64,000 nucleotides of DNA, taken from Spirochaetota bacterium. Lineage in GTDB: Bacteria > Spirochaetota > UBA4802 > UBA5550. The stretch's first letter is position 1. Each line of letters opens with the position of its first letter. The position numbers and the translations under genes are program-made. Shown here piece after piece: positions 8,440 to 15,639 of the stretch. The stretch spans positions 1-64,000 of the forward strand of contig JAFGJK010000040.1 in the NCBI GenBank assembly GCA_016929135.1, given 5' to 3'. The notes under the pieces were generated by a model. That model worked only from the letters and a program-made list of their open reading frames with translations, made no database searches and was not told the DNA's origin.

Positions 8440-9507
8440 TTATGTGCCGAATACCTTTGGTTTCACGTACCTGTCGATCAGGGGCACCAGGGCGTTCATT
8501 ATGAGGATCGAGTAGGATACCCCCTCGGGATAGCCGCCCCAGGTCCTGATGACGAAGGTGACGAGTCCGCACCCCGCGCCGAAGATCAGCATCCCCGCGC
8601 CGGTCACCGGCGAGGTGACCATGTCGGTTGCCATGAAGAAGGCGCCCAGGAACAGGCCCCCTGAGAGCACCTGGAAGAGCGTGGCGGCGCCCGCCTGCTC
8701 GAAGCCGGTCGCGGTGTAGTATATGAAATAGACCGCGGCGACCGTGCCGATGAAGGATACCGGGATATGCCAGGTGATGACCCTGCGCACCAGCAGGATG
8801 AGCCCTCCCACCAGAAGGAGGAGCGCCGAGGTCTCGCCGATGACGCCGCCGACGTTCCCGATGAAGAGGGACTTCAGCATCTCCGGCGAAAAGAGCACCC
8901 TGTGGAGCGCCTCGGCACCGAGACCGAAATCATGCAGAATCCGGGGACCCTCGCGGACCAGGGTGAGGGGCGTCGCCTGGGTCATGGCGTCGAAGACCTC
9001 CGGGGGCAGCCCGAATACGTTGGTGAGGCTCCCGGAGAGCGAATTCAGCTGTGAAAAGCGGTGCCAGCCGGTGGTCATGTGCACCGGCCACGAGGCCATC
9101 ATGAAGGCCCGGGCGGCCAGTGCCGGATTGAATATGTTGAATCCCAGACCGCCGAAGAGCTGCTTCACGATGATGATGGCGAAGAGGGATCCCGCCACCA
9201 CCATCCATACCGGCGCATCCGGCGGAACGTTCATCGCCACGAGCAGGCCCGTGATGGCCGCGGAGCCGTCGTGAAAGCTCAGTTTTCTCTTCAGCAGATA
9301 CTGCGATCCCGCCTCGGCCGCCATTGCGGCAGCGACCGCAGCAGCCATGACTATCAGTGCACGAAGGCCGTTCAGGTACACCGAATAGACCGCGGCGGGC
9401 ATGAGGGCGGCCACCACGGTCCACATGATGACGGTTACGGAATCCCCGGTCCTGATGTGCGGCGCGCTGGACAGCTTCATGAGTAGTGCCGATTCTTTCT
9501 CTGCCAT
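8440..9507 (-). CDS. rnfD: Rnf electron-transport complex subunit D
   Basis: A 355-residue membrane subunit related to NqrB. SSAPHIRTGDSVTVIMWTVV opens the first helix, and GGLGFNIFNPALAARAFM is the conserved loop. DAMTQATPLTLVR matches the region where family members carry covalent FMN on a threonine; the exact residue is inferred. The C-terminal segment FMATDMVTSPVTGAGMLIFG is diagnostic. It starts 15 bp after rnfC. Length and about nine hydrophobic segments are normal. Confidence 0.95.
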   Translation of the reverse strand: MAEKESALLMKLSSAPHIRTGDSVTVIMWTVVAALMPAAVYSVYLNGLRALIVMAAAVAAAMAAEAGSQYLLKRKLSFHDGSAAITGLLVAMNVPPDAPVWMVVAGSLFAIIIVKQLFGGLGFNIFNPALAARAFMMASWPVHMTTGWHRFSQLNSLSGSLTNVFGLPPEVFDAMTQATPLTLVREGPRILHDFGLGAEALHRVLFSPEMLKSLFIGNVGGVIGETSALLLLVGGLILLVRRVITWHIPVSFIGTVAAVYFIYYTATGFEQAGAATLFQVLSGGLFLGAFFMATDMVTSPVTGAGMLIFGAGCGLVTFVIRTWGGYPEGVSYSILIMNALVPLIDRYVKPKVFGT

Positions 9508-9522
9508 GACCTGATCTACCCG

Positions 9523-10842
9523 CTATTTCTTTTTCTTTCTCAGCCTGTCCTGGGAGAGCCTCACGAAATGGCTCAGGGGCCGCCGGGAGGGGCACACGTA
9601 GGAGCAGGATCCGCACATGATGCAGTCAAACACCGAGAGTCCCTCGGCCAGGTCCAGCCGCCCCACCTCCACCGCGCTGGCGATATCGCAGGGCATCAGG
9701 TTCACCGGGCATGCCTTGACGCAGCGGCCGCACTTGATGCACGGACCGAAATCCTCGACGCTCACCTGCTTCTTCGAGAGGAAGAGTATCCCCGAGGTCC
9801 CCTTCACCACCGGCATGTCCATGGTATGGACGGTCACGCCGCACATGGGTCCCCCGAAGATGATCTTTTCCGGCTCACCCTTCAGGCCGCCGCACTCCTC
9901 AACGATGTCGGCGACGGTCATCCCCAGTCGTATCTTATAGTTCCCCGGCCTGTTGATGAGGTCCCCGGACACGGTGATGTACCGCTCGAAGAGGGGCTTT
10001 TTGAACGCCACGGCCTCGCGTATGGCGTAGATGGTCCCCACGTTCTGCACCACCACGCCCACGTCCATGGGGAGCCCGCGGGATGGGACCTTTCTCCTGA
10101 GGAGCGAGTATATCAGCTGCTTTTCGGCCCCCTGCGGGTACTTTGTCTTGAGGCCCCGCACCTGGATCCGCTCCTCGATGGCGGCGCCCTTCACGGCGCC
10201 GGAGAGCACCCTCAGGGCCCGCCCCTTGTTGTCCTCTATCCCCACGATGGCGTTGGCGATGCCCAGGGCCTTGAGGGTAATCTGGATCCCCTCGACGATC
10301 TCAGCGGGGAAGGTCCGCACCAGCACGTCGTCCACGGTGAGATAGGGCTCGCACTCGGCCCCGTTTATGATCAGCGTGTCGATTTTCTTGTCCGGCGGAG
10401 GCACGAGCTTCACCGCGGTGGGGAAGGCGGCCCCCCCCAGTCCCACGATCCCGGCGTCGCGGATGCGCTGGATGATCTCCTCCCGGGACATCCCCCTCCA
10501 GTCTTCCTTGTCGCGGACTGAGGCCGAGGCGGAGAGGGAACCCTCCATCTCGATCACCACCGCCCTCTGGAGGTGGTACACCGTCGGCACCGTGTCTATG
10601 GCCACCACCTTCCCCGGTATCGACGAGTGTACATTGGCGCTCACCGGGCCCTCGGAGGCGCCGATCAGCTGCCCCTCGGTGACGATATCGCCGATATTAA
10701 CCACCGGCCTGGCGGGCGCACCGGTGTGCTGCTGCAGCGGTATAAAACACTTACTGGGAATGGAGAGATTACTGAACTCGCAGTCCTCTGTGACCTTCTT
10801 GCTCTCGGGGGGGTGTATGCCGCCACGAAAGGTGGGACTCAT
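9523..10842 (-). CDS. rnfC: Rnf electron-transport complex subunit C
   Basis: The NADH-side subunit of Rnf (439 residues). The N-terminus has the family opening FRGGIHPPESK and a lipoyl-like barrel. GLGGAAFPTAVKL and INGAECEPYLTVDD form the nucleotide/FMN-binding core. Two [4Fe-4S] motifs close the protein: CIKCGRCVKACP at about residues 368-379 and CIMCGSCSYVCP at about 407-418. There is no long alanine-rich C-terminal extension of the proteobacterial kind. It is second in the operon, 2 bp after orf93. Confidence 0.96.
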   Translation of the reverse strand: MSPTFRGGIHPPESKKVTEDCEFSNLSIPSKCFIPLQQHTGAPARPVVNIGDIVTEGQLIGASEGPVSANVHSSIPGKVVAIDTVPTVYHLQRAVVIEMEGSLSASASVRDKEDWRGMSREEIIQRIRDAGIVGLGGAAFPTAVKLVPPPDKKIDTLIINGAECEPYLTVDDVLVRTFPAEIVEGIQITLKALGIANAIVGIEDNKGRALRVLSGAVKGAAIEERIQVRGLKTKYPQGAEKQLIYSLLRRKVPSRGLPMDVGVVVQNVGTIYAIREAVAFKKPLFERYITVSGDLINRPGNYKIRLGMTVADIVEECGGLKGEPEKIIFGGPMCGVTVHTMDMPVVKGTSGILFLSKKQVSVEDFGPCIKCGRCVKACPVNLMPCDIASAVEVGRLDLAEGLSVFDCIMCGSCSYVCPSRRPLSHFVRLSQDRLRKKKK

Positions 10843-10844
10843 GG

Positions 10845-11126
10845 CTATACCCCTCTGGTGGAGTATATCTCATCCTTAATAGGCAGTTCTTTGCGAAGGT
10901 TCTTGATGTACGGGAACAGGTCCCCTGATTCGGTATAGTACTCGCAGTCATCCATGATGCGCCTGGCCACGGTGAAATACTTGTAGAGCTTCTCTTCACC
11001 GGACCTCTTTACCCATTTTTTCTTTAGGCATTTCACCCTGAGAACGTACCTGTCGGGCTCAGATTCGTACTGACGAATGACGATGCAGTTCTGGCAATTG
11101 GCACAGAATATCTTTTCTTTAGCCAT
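10845..11126 (-). CDS. 93-residue cysteine-containing protein heading the Rnf operon
   Basis: Unrecognised small basic protein whose N-terminus has a CANCQNC cluster, with further single cysteines at about residues 33 and 61. The motif could bind zinc or an iron-sulfur centre. AGGAG lies 7 bases before the ATG. Its stop is 2 bp from the rnfC start, so it is almost certainly co-transcribed with Rnf. The link suggests an accessory or assembly role, but that is inference from position only. No membrane segment is visible. Confidence 0.75.
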   Translation of the reverse strand: MAKEKIFCANCQNCIVIRQYESEPDRYVLRVKCLKKKWVKRSGEEKLYKYFTVARRIMDDCEYYTESGDLFPYIKNLRKELPIKDEIYSTRGV

Positions 11127-11185
11127 AGAATGACTCCTTGCGATGTCGGATCTGTTTCCCCAGGCCCGAAATTACACGAAACAAC

Positions 11186-11214
11186 ACTTAAAAATACTAT
11201 GGGATTTCAGTCAA
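11186..11214 (-). promoter_or_regulatory. Candidate sigma70 promoter for the Rnf operon
   Basis: On the minus strand, TTGACT (11209-11214) is followed after 17 bases by TTAAGT (11186-11191), about 60 bp upstream of the first operon gene. The -35 box is good and the -10 box weak. Confidence 0.4.
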
Positions 11215-11393
11215 GGTTTTTTTTAATAGATTAATTTCGGGCGTTAATTAATACTGGCAGAGACAGTGAGACGCATTTTATGTCGCCATGAAATATACGG
11301 GATCAGAAAATATTTAATTGACTTAATACTCATGAAAGGACTATATTCTATTAATCCCACTCGGACGTGTTCCGTGGGGGATGCGATCAAGAG

Positions 11394-11942
11394 ATGAACA
11401 AAAACTCGCTCATACATCCGCAGAATCTTCCCCAGCGGATCGAAGACCCGATATTTCGTGAAATGCCCAGGGACCCGGCGCTCATCGCTGATATGGCCTA
11501 TGAATTCGTCGAGCTGGGGCAGTATCAGGAGGCCTACGAGTGCTTCTGCTTCGGCATATCCCTTGACGATTCCGATCCGGACCTCCTGAACGGCCTGGGC
11601 ATCACTCTCTGCGAGATGGGGGAGCTGGAAAAGTCCAGGATCATCCTGGAGCGGTCGGTACGCCTTGATCCGGAGAATTCCATAACGCTGGCCAATCTCG
11701 CCGGGGTCTTCTGGGAGATGGGGCAGCTGGAACAAGCGGTCTATTACTATCGGAAATCCCTGGATTTCGACCGGGACATCGAGGAGACTCACCTGAACCT
11801 CATCAACTGCTACCTGGAGATGGGGCTCCTCTACATCGCCCTGCTCGCCTGTATTGAATTCAGGAAGCTCTTCCCCGACCATGAGGAGGGGGACGAACTG
11901 CTCGATGACATCATCCTGAACCTGGGAATATCGCTCTACTGA
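11394..11942 (+). CDS. TPR-repeat protein
   Basis: A 182-residue protein built of about four tetratricopeptide-like repeats. Examples are FVELGQYQEAYECFCFGISL, GITLCEMGELEKSRIILERS and GVFWEMGQLEQAVYYYRKSL. Such folds are protein-interaction scaffolds; the partner is unknown. I prefer ATG 11394 over an in-frame ATG 27 bp upstream because the extra residues lack repeat character. No signal peptide, so probably cytoplasmic. Its 3' end overlaps the convergent lipoprotein gene by 7 bp. Confidence 0.8.
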   Translation: MNKNSLIHPQNLPQRIEDPIFREMPRDPALIADMAYEFVELGQYQEAYECFCFGISLDDSDPDLLNGLGITLCEMGELEKSRIILERSVRLDPENSITLANLAGVFWEMGQLEQAVYYYRKSLDFDRDIEETHLNLINCYLEMGLLYIALLACIEFRKLFPDHEEGDELLDDIILNLGISLY

Positions 11943-12427
11943 GAGCGGCCGATCCTCCGGAGATACTCGGCCGGCCCCTCACCCCGGCGCGATTCCAGGG
12001 CATCGGAGACCTCCTTCTCCAGGTCGATCTTCCATTCACCGTCGCCCTTCACCATCCGGCAGGTAAAGGAAAAGCCCACAAGATTCTGCACCGGATGCTC
12101 GACGAAGGTGACCGTCACCACGGCGGAATCTCCCGAATCCTTTCTCGAAACCTCCTTCCATCGGGCGCCGGCGCGGAAGGGGAGCAGCATGCCCCCCAGG
12201 CGGGATGGCTCGACGCCGTCCTTCGAGGCGGCCCGCTCGATTTCCCTGATGGTGCCGCCGGTGTAGAATTTACTCGCCTCGGCGAATCCCTTCGCCCTGG
12301 AGAGCCCCTCGAACACGGATTCGATGGTGCCCGGTGCCGCCCCCCGCTTGCAGCCAGAGGCCAGAAAACAGGCCGCCGCCATCACGATCACGGCAGTGTA
12401 CCGCATCACTGTTGTTCTCCTCTTCAT
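11936..12427 (-). CDS. Small predicted lipoprotein, unknown function
   Basis: About 163 residues with a lipoprotein signal: a basic N-terminus, a hydrophobic core and the lipobox LASGC. The mature part has an alternating pattern (AVVTVTFVEHPVQ, FTCRMVKGDGEWKIDL) that recalls NTF2-like or DUF4878-type lipoproteins; this is a guess. Its ATG overlaps the upstream pfp stop in a TGATG arrangement, so translation is coupled. A strong AGGAG farther in would favour a start at GTG 12409 or ATG 12406, which still keeps a complete signal peptide. Confidence 0.7.
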   Translation of the reverse strand: MKRRTTVMRYTAVIVMAAACFLASGCKRGAAPGTIESVFEGLSRAKGFAEASKFYTGGTIREIERAASKDGVEPSRLGGMLLPFRAGARWKEVSRKDSGDSAVVTVTFVEHPVQNLVGFSFTCRMVKGDGEWKIDLEKEVSDALESRRGEGPAEYLRRIGRSQ

Positions 12428-13626
12428 CACGAGTCGAAAATGTTCCTGTACTGCAGGTTTGTCTTCAGCGTGAAGAAATCGCTGCCGCGCGGCACGTCCC
12501 GGAGCCTCGTGAGCATTGTGTCCTTGTCGATCAGGTCAGAGAAGGGGACCGCCTTGATGTCGAAATTGTCGGTCACCGAAACCATGACGCCGAAGAGGCC
12601 GTCCATGTAGAACTTGGCGGCGCCGTAGCCGAGCATGCTTCCCATGACCACATCGAAGGCCGACGGATGGCCCGAGCGGATCTCGTAGCCTATCTGCTTC
12701 GGCGTTATCTTCACGCTCAGGCCCGTCTTTTCCTGATACCGCTCCTTCACCATGTCCGACAGGAGCGAGGATATCTTGGCCTCGCTCAGGATCAGATTGC
12801 CGTGCCTGTCAACGGTCTTCGGCTTCATATCCTCCGGGAGTTTGTCCGCCAGCCCCTCGGAGATGGCGATCACGCCGTAGGGCTTCTGGTCGTTCTCCCG
12901 CGTGATGATCACGTCGGTGATGCTGTCCACCAGGGCGTGCAGGTCCAGCACCTCGCCCCGGATATCCTCGGCAGATATCATCAGGATCGATTCCGCGGCG
13001 ATACCGGCCGCGTAGGTGATCCATCCGGCCTTGCGCCCCATGAGCTCCACAATGAAAAAACTGTCGGTGGCCTGTGCGTCCGCCTTCAGGTTCAGCAGGA
13101 TCTTGTGCGCCGTGTCCACCGCGGTCCAGTAGCCGAATGTCCATGGGATCCCGTAGTAATCGTTGTCGATCGTCTTCGGGATATGGATCACCGGGAAGCC
13201 CAGGTGCCACAGGAAATTGGCCGTCTTCAGGGTATCGTCGCCGCCGATGGATATGAGTGCTCCGATCTGGAGATAATCGAAGGCATCCAGGATGTTCTTC
13301 AGCCTCATGTTCTTCTCCAGGTTGTCCAGATCCTCCATCCGCTTCACCTCGCGTCCGGGGTTTGCGCGCGAGGTCCGCAGGAAGATGCCGCTCCTGTTCC
13401 TCGCCTTCGTCACCTCATGGGTGATGACATCGTAGTGCAGCCCCTTCCTGAGCTTCGGATTGCTCTTGTTGAAGTCCTGGATGAATTCATACCCGCGGAT
13501 GATGCCGATTACCGGCACGTGATTGTCAAGAAAATTCAGCGCCACCGCGGATATCACGGCGTTCGAGCTCGGTGCGGGACCCCCGGAAAACAGTACACCC
13601 ACATTCTTGTGTTTTGGCTTAATCAT
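12427..13626 (-). CDS. pfp: Pyrophosphate-dependent 6-phosphofructokinase
   Basis: A 399-residue phosphofructokinase. The phosphoryl-donor loop reads GGDDT rather than the GGDGS typical of ATP enzymes, and PKTIDND follows; both point to PPi as donor. Later motifs ELMGRKAGWITYAAG and the substrate region GYEIRSGHPSAFD also match. PPi-type enzymes run glycolysis reversibly and are common in spirochaetes. No regulatory extension is present. The lipoprotein gene downstream overlaps its stop codon. Confidence 0.93.
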   Translation of the reverse strand: MIKPKHKNVGVLFSGGPAPSSNAVISAVALNFLDNHVPVIGIIRGYEFIQDFNKSNPKLRKGLHYDVITHEVTKARNRSGIFLRTSRANPGREVKRMEDLDNLEKNMRLKNILDAFDYLQIGALISIGGDDTLKTANFLWHLGFPVIHIPKTIDNDYYGIPWTFGYWTAVDTAHKILLNLKADAQATDSFFIVELMGRKAGWITYAAGIAAESILMISAEDIRGEVLDLHALVDSITDVIITRENDQKPYGVIAISEGLADKLPEDMKPKTVDRHGNLILSEAKISSLLSDMVKERYQEKTGLSVKITPKQIGYEIRSGHPSAFDVVMGSMLGYGAAKFYMDGLFGVMVSVTDNFDIKAVPFSDLIDKDTMLTRLRDVPRGSDFFTLKTNLQYRNIFDS

Positions 13627-13804
13627 GGCACGGCTCCGAATGTTACAGTATCAATAATGTACTTCATACGAGAAATGGAGGCAATCATATTTAACCGGCC
13701 CAACCAATTCAATACAAATTTATCAAAACCCCCGTTCTATTGAGAAAATACACCGCTCCCCCTGATTCCGGACAGCGGGGCGCCACTGCCGGCCGGAGTC
13801 CCCT

Positions 13805-13835
13805 AAAAAAAGGGGCCGTCCCCCAGGACGGCCCC
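13805..13835 (-). terminator. Rho-independent terminator after the DUF2147 gene
   Basis: On the minus strand a strong G+C hairpin (GGGCCGTCC, 4-base loop, GGACGGCCC) runs into seven T residues, about 25-55 bp past the stop of the DUF2147 gene. Confidence 0.85.
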
Positions 13836-13858
13836 CCGTTCAGCCGTGGTAACGACTC

Positions 13859-14314
13859 TTATTTCACCCTGTACCAGAACTGGTTTCTTCCCAGCAGGGA
13901 GAAGCCGATGAATCCTCGGACCCGGAGTTTTTTCCCGCCGTTCTGCAACTCCACCAGGCACCGGTAGGTCTTGCCGTTATTGGGATCCATGATATGACCA
14001 CCGGACCACTTGTTGCTCCCTTCGCTCTTCAGGCCCCACATGATGGTCATGCCCACGAGATGTTTATCCTTGAAGGAGCCGGTGCATTTCGTACAGAGCT
14101 TGTCCTTCCCGTCGTTCGGCTCTCCGATGAGCTTCGCGATTGTGCCGTAAAGCTTCCCGTTCGACTCGGTGATGGTGAGATACGATTTCTCCTTTCCCGT
14201 TTCATCATCAACGGTCTTCCACATGCCGACCGGCGACTGCTGTGCATAGAGGAACATTGTAATCGAAAAAAAAGCTGCGATTGCCGCAGATATAAAGGCG
14301 ACTTTTCTCTTCAT
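13859..14314 (-). CDS. Secreted DUF2147-family protein
   Basis: A 151-residue protein with a signal peptide (about residues 1-25, ending near YAQQ) and a DUF2147 domain: PVGMWKTVDDETGKEKSYLT, then GKLYGTIAKLI, CTKCTGSFKD, LVGMTIMWGL and GFIGFSLLGRNQFW. Family members are small exported beta-rich proteins of unknown function. GGAGG lies about 9 bases before the ATG. It is an isolated gene with its own terminator. Confidence 0.85.
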   Translation of the reverse strand: MKRKVAFISAAIAAFFSITMFLYAQQSPVGMWKTVDDETGKEKSYLTITESNGKLYGTIAKLIGEPNDGKDKLCTKCTGSFKDKHLVGMTIMWGLKSEGSNKWSGGHIMDPNNGKTYRCLVELQNGGKKLRVRGFIGFSLLGRNQFWYRVK

Positions 14315-14414
14315 ACAGCAAATCCTCCAAAACTATTTTTTTGAATTTCAATTAATAGAACAGAGGAATGGGGGGCCGTCAAGTTAATTAATAAGGCGGG
14401 GGAAAAAAATGGGC

Positions 14415-14792
14415 TCACTGCTGAGCAGTGCCGCCGCCATAGAGCTTCCCCGCAACATACGCTTGGTGAAGTGAATTTGCGAGCACATACTGCGACGCCA
14501 CATCGAGATCGTCCCATGTACAGAACTCCGTGCTCTTCCCCCTGATCAGGATGGTGGTCCCCTCGCCGGTATGCAACTGCACCTGGCTGACCGGGAGCAG
14601 ATCAACACCTGCCTCCCCGACGACCGGCAGGCGCACATCCACGTTCATCAGATTCCCGGGAGCGGTCTCGAGAAGCTCCACGACGAACCGGGAGAGGAGC
14701 ATCTGAACATCGAAAAGGCGCGTGTCAATTTCGACGATCATGTCATCAAAACGATCACGCTCTCCATGCTGCATCATGACGGCATCACGCAC
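14415..14792 (-). CDS. Unrecognised 125-residue protein
   Basis: A frame beginning at GTG 14792 and overlapping the end of the upstream gene by 8 bp, with in-frame ATGs at 14777 and 14774. I recognise no family. The protein is mixed alpha/beta with no signal or membrane segment, and has GEGTTILIRGKSTEF and ASQYVLANSLHQAYVAGKLY. The overlap suggests it is the second gene of a two-gene operon. The start is uncertain. Confidence 0.55.
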   Translation of the reverse strand: MRDAVMMQHGERDRFDDMIVEIDTRLFDVQMLLSRFVVELLETAPGNLMNVDVRLPVVGEAGVDLLPVSQVQLHTGEGTTILIRGKSTEFCTWDDLDVASQYVLANSLHQAYVAGKLYGGGTAQQ

Positions 14793-15228
14793 CCTTTCTC
14801 TGCAGGCGGTTTTTCCACAGTTCCCTTCGGAATCCGCCCGTGTCCATCCTCAGCAGCCGGTCCTCCTGTGCCGGCGCCCTCCCGGGGACACCGGTCCTTC
14901 TGCAGCACTTTTCCACCCCCTGCAGCACCCGGTACAGGTCCTCCAGGAAGAGTCCCTCCAGGGACTTTCCGAATACCACGCCGCAGTCACCGCTGTCGCC
15001 GGCGCAGCAGAAATCGCCGCAGATATGGTGTCTCTCGTTGAGATAGACATTGCGAAGTTCCAGGGTATTCCTGATCCCCCTGGCGTGGACCGGGATCTCC
15101 GTCACCGAAAGGGGATAGAGCTGCAGCACAGCCCCCTCTCCGGCCTCCGTGATCCGTTCCCTGATCGTCTCCAGCAGCTCCCCCTTCGCCACATCGATGC
15201 TCCGCTTAACATTCTCCATATCCACCAT
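14785..15228 (-). CDS. Unrecognised 147-residue cysteine-rich protein
   Basis: The start at ATG 15228 is chosen because GGGAGAGG lies just upstream; the frame extends 13 codons further. The middle holds a dense cysteine group (HICGDFCCAGDSGDCG, then EKCCRR), which could bind metal. The N-terminus is helical (VKRSIDVAKGELLETIRERI). No signal peptide, so the cysteines are probably cytoplasmic ligands rather than disulfides. First gene of a pair with the 125-residue frame. Confidence 0.55.
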   Translation of the reverse strand: MVDMENVKRSIDVAKGELLETIRERITEAGEGAVLQLYPLSVTEIPVHARGIRNTLELRNVYLNERHHICGDFCCAGDSGDCGVVFGKSLEGLFLEDLYRVLQGVEKCCRRTGVPGRAPAQEDRLLRMDTGGFRRELWKNRLQRKGA

Positions 15229-15410
15229 GGTGCCTCTCCCCCTCCCATTTAGTGCTGTTCTATTCATCGGTATTATGTCGTCAAAAATTTACAGAATAAT
15301 TTATCCGAGGGTATCCCAAACGGGACCCGGTCCAGAAGATATCCAGGTTGTTTCGAGGGGTGCGCGCGGGGTATCGGCGGGGAGCCGAACCGGGAGTATG
15401 TCCTGAATAT

Positions 15411-15432
15411 GAAAAAAGCGGGTATTCCCCGC
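15411..15432 (-). terminator. Terminator of tRNA-Leu
   Basis: Minus strand: GCGGG, loop GAATA, CCCGC followed by six T residues, about 40 bp past the tRNA 3' end. Confidence 0.75.
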
Positions 15433-15470
15433 TTTTCCCGTTGCACCGCACGGTTCACCGTACGGTGAGA

Positions 15471-15554
15471 TGCCGCGAGAGGGAGTCGAACCCTCACAGG
15501 CAATTGCCTACTAGACCCTGAACCTAGCGCGTCTACCAGTTCCGCCATCGCGGC
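15471..15554 (-). tRNA. tRNA-Leu (anticodon CAG)
   Basis: An 84-nt cloverleaf with a long variable arm, typical of class II tRNAs. The acceptor stem pairs GCCGCGA with TCGCGGC, the anticodon loop reads TTCAGGG (CAG), and the T-arm contains GGTTCGACTCC. CCA is not encoded: TCTCACC follows the discriminator A. It lies between the cysteine-rich gene and greA. Confidence 0.96.
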
Positions 15555-15639
15555 GATTTATGACCTTGTCCGGCTTTTGATCCCTTTTGTCAATTTTTTT
15601 TTCAAGTCCGCGTCCGCGGCAGAAAATATTTGCATCCAC

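Noticed and set aside
15456..15467. Perfect palindrome CACCGTACGGTG after tRNA-Leu
   Set aside because: Short, and next to a better terminator; likely part of the tRNA 3' trailer rather than an operator.
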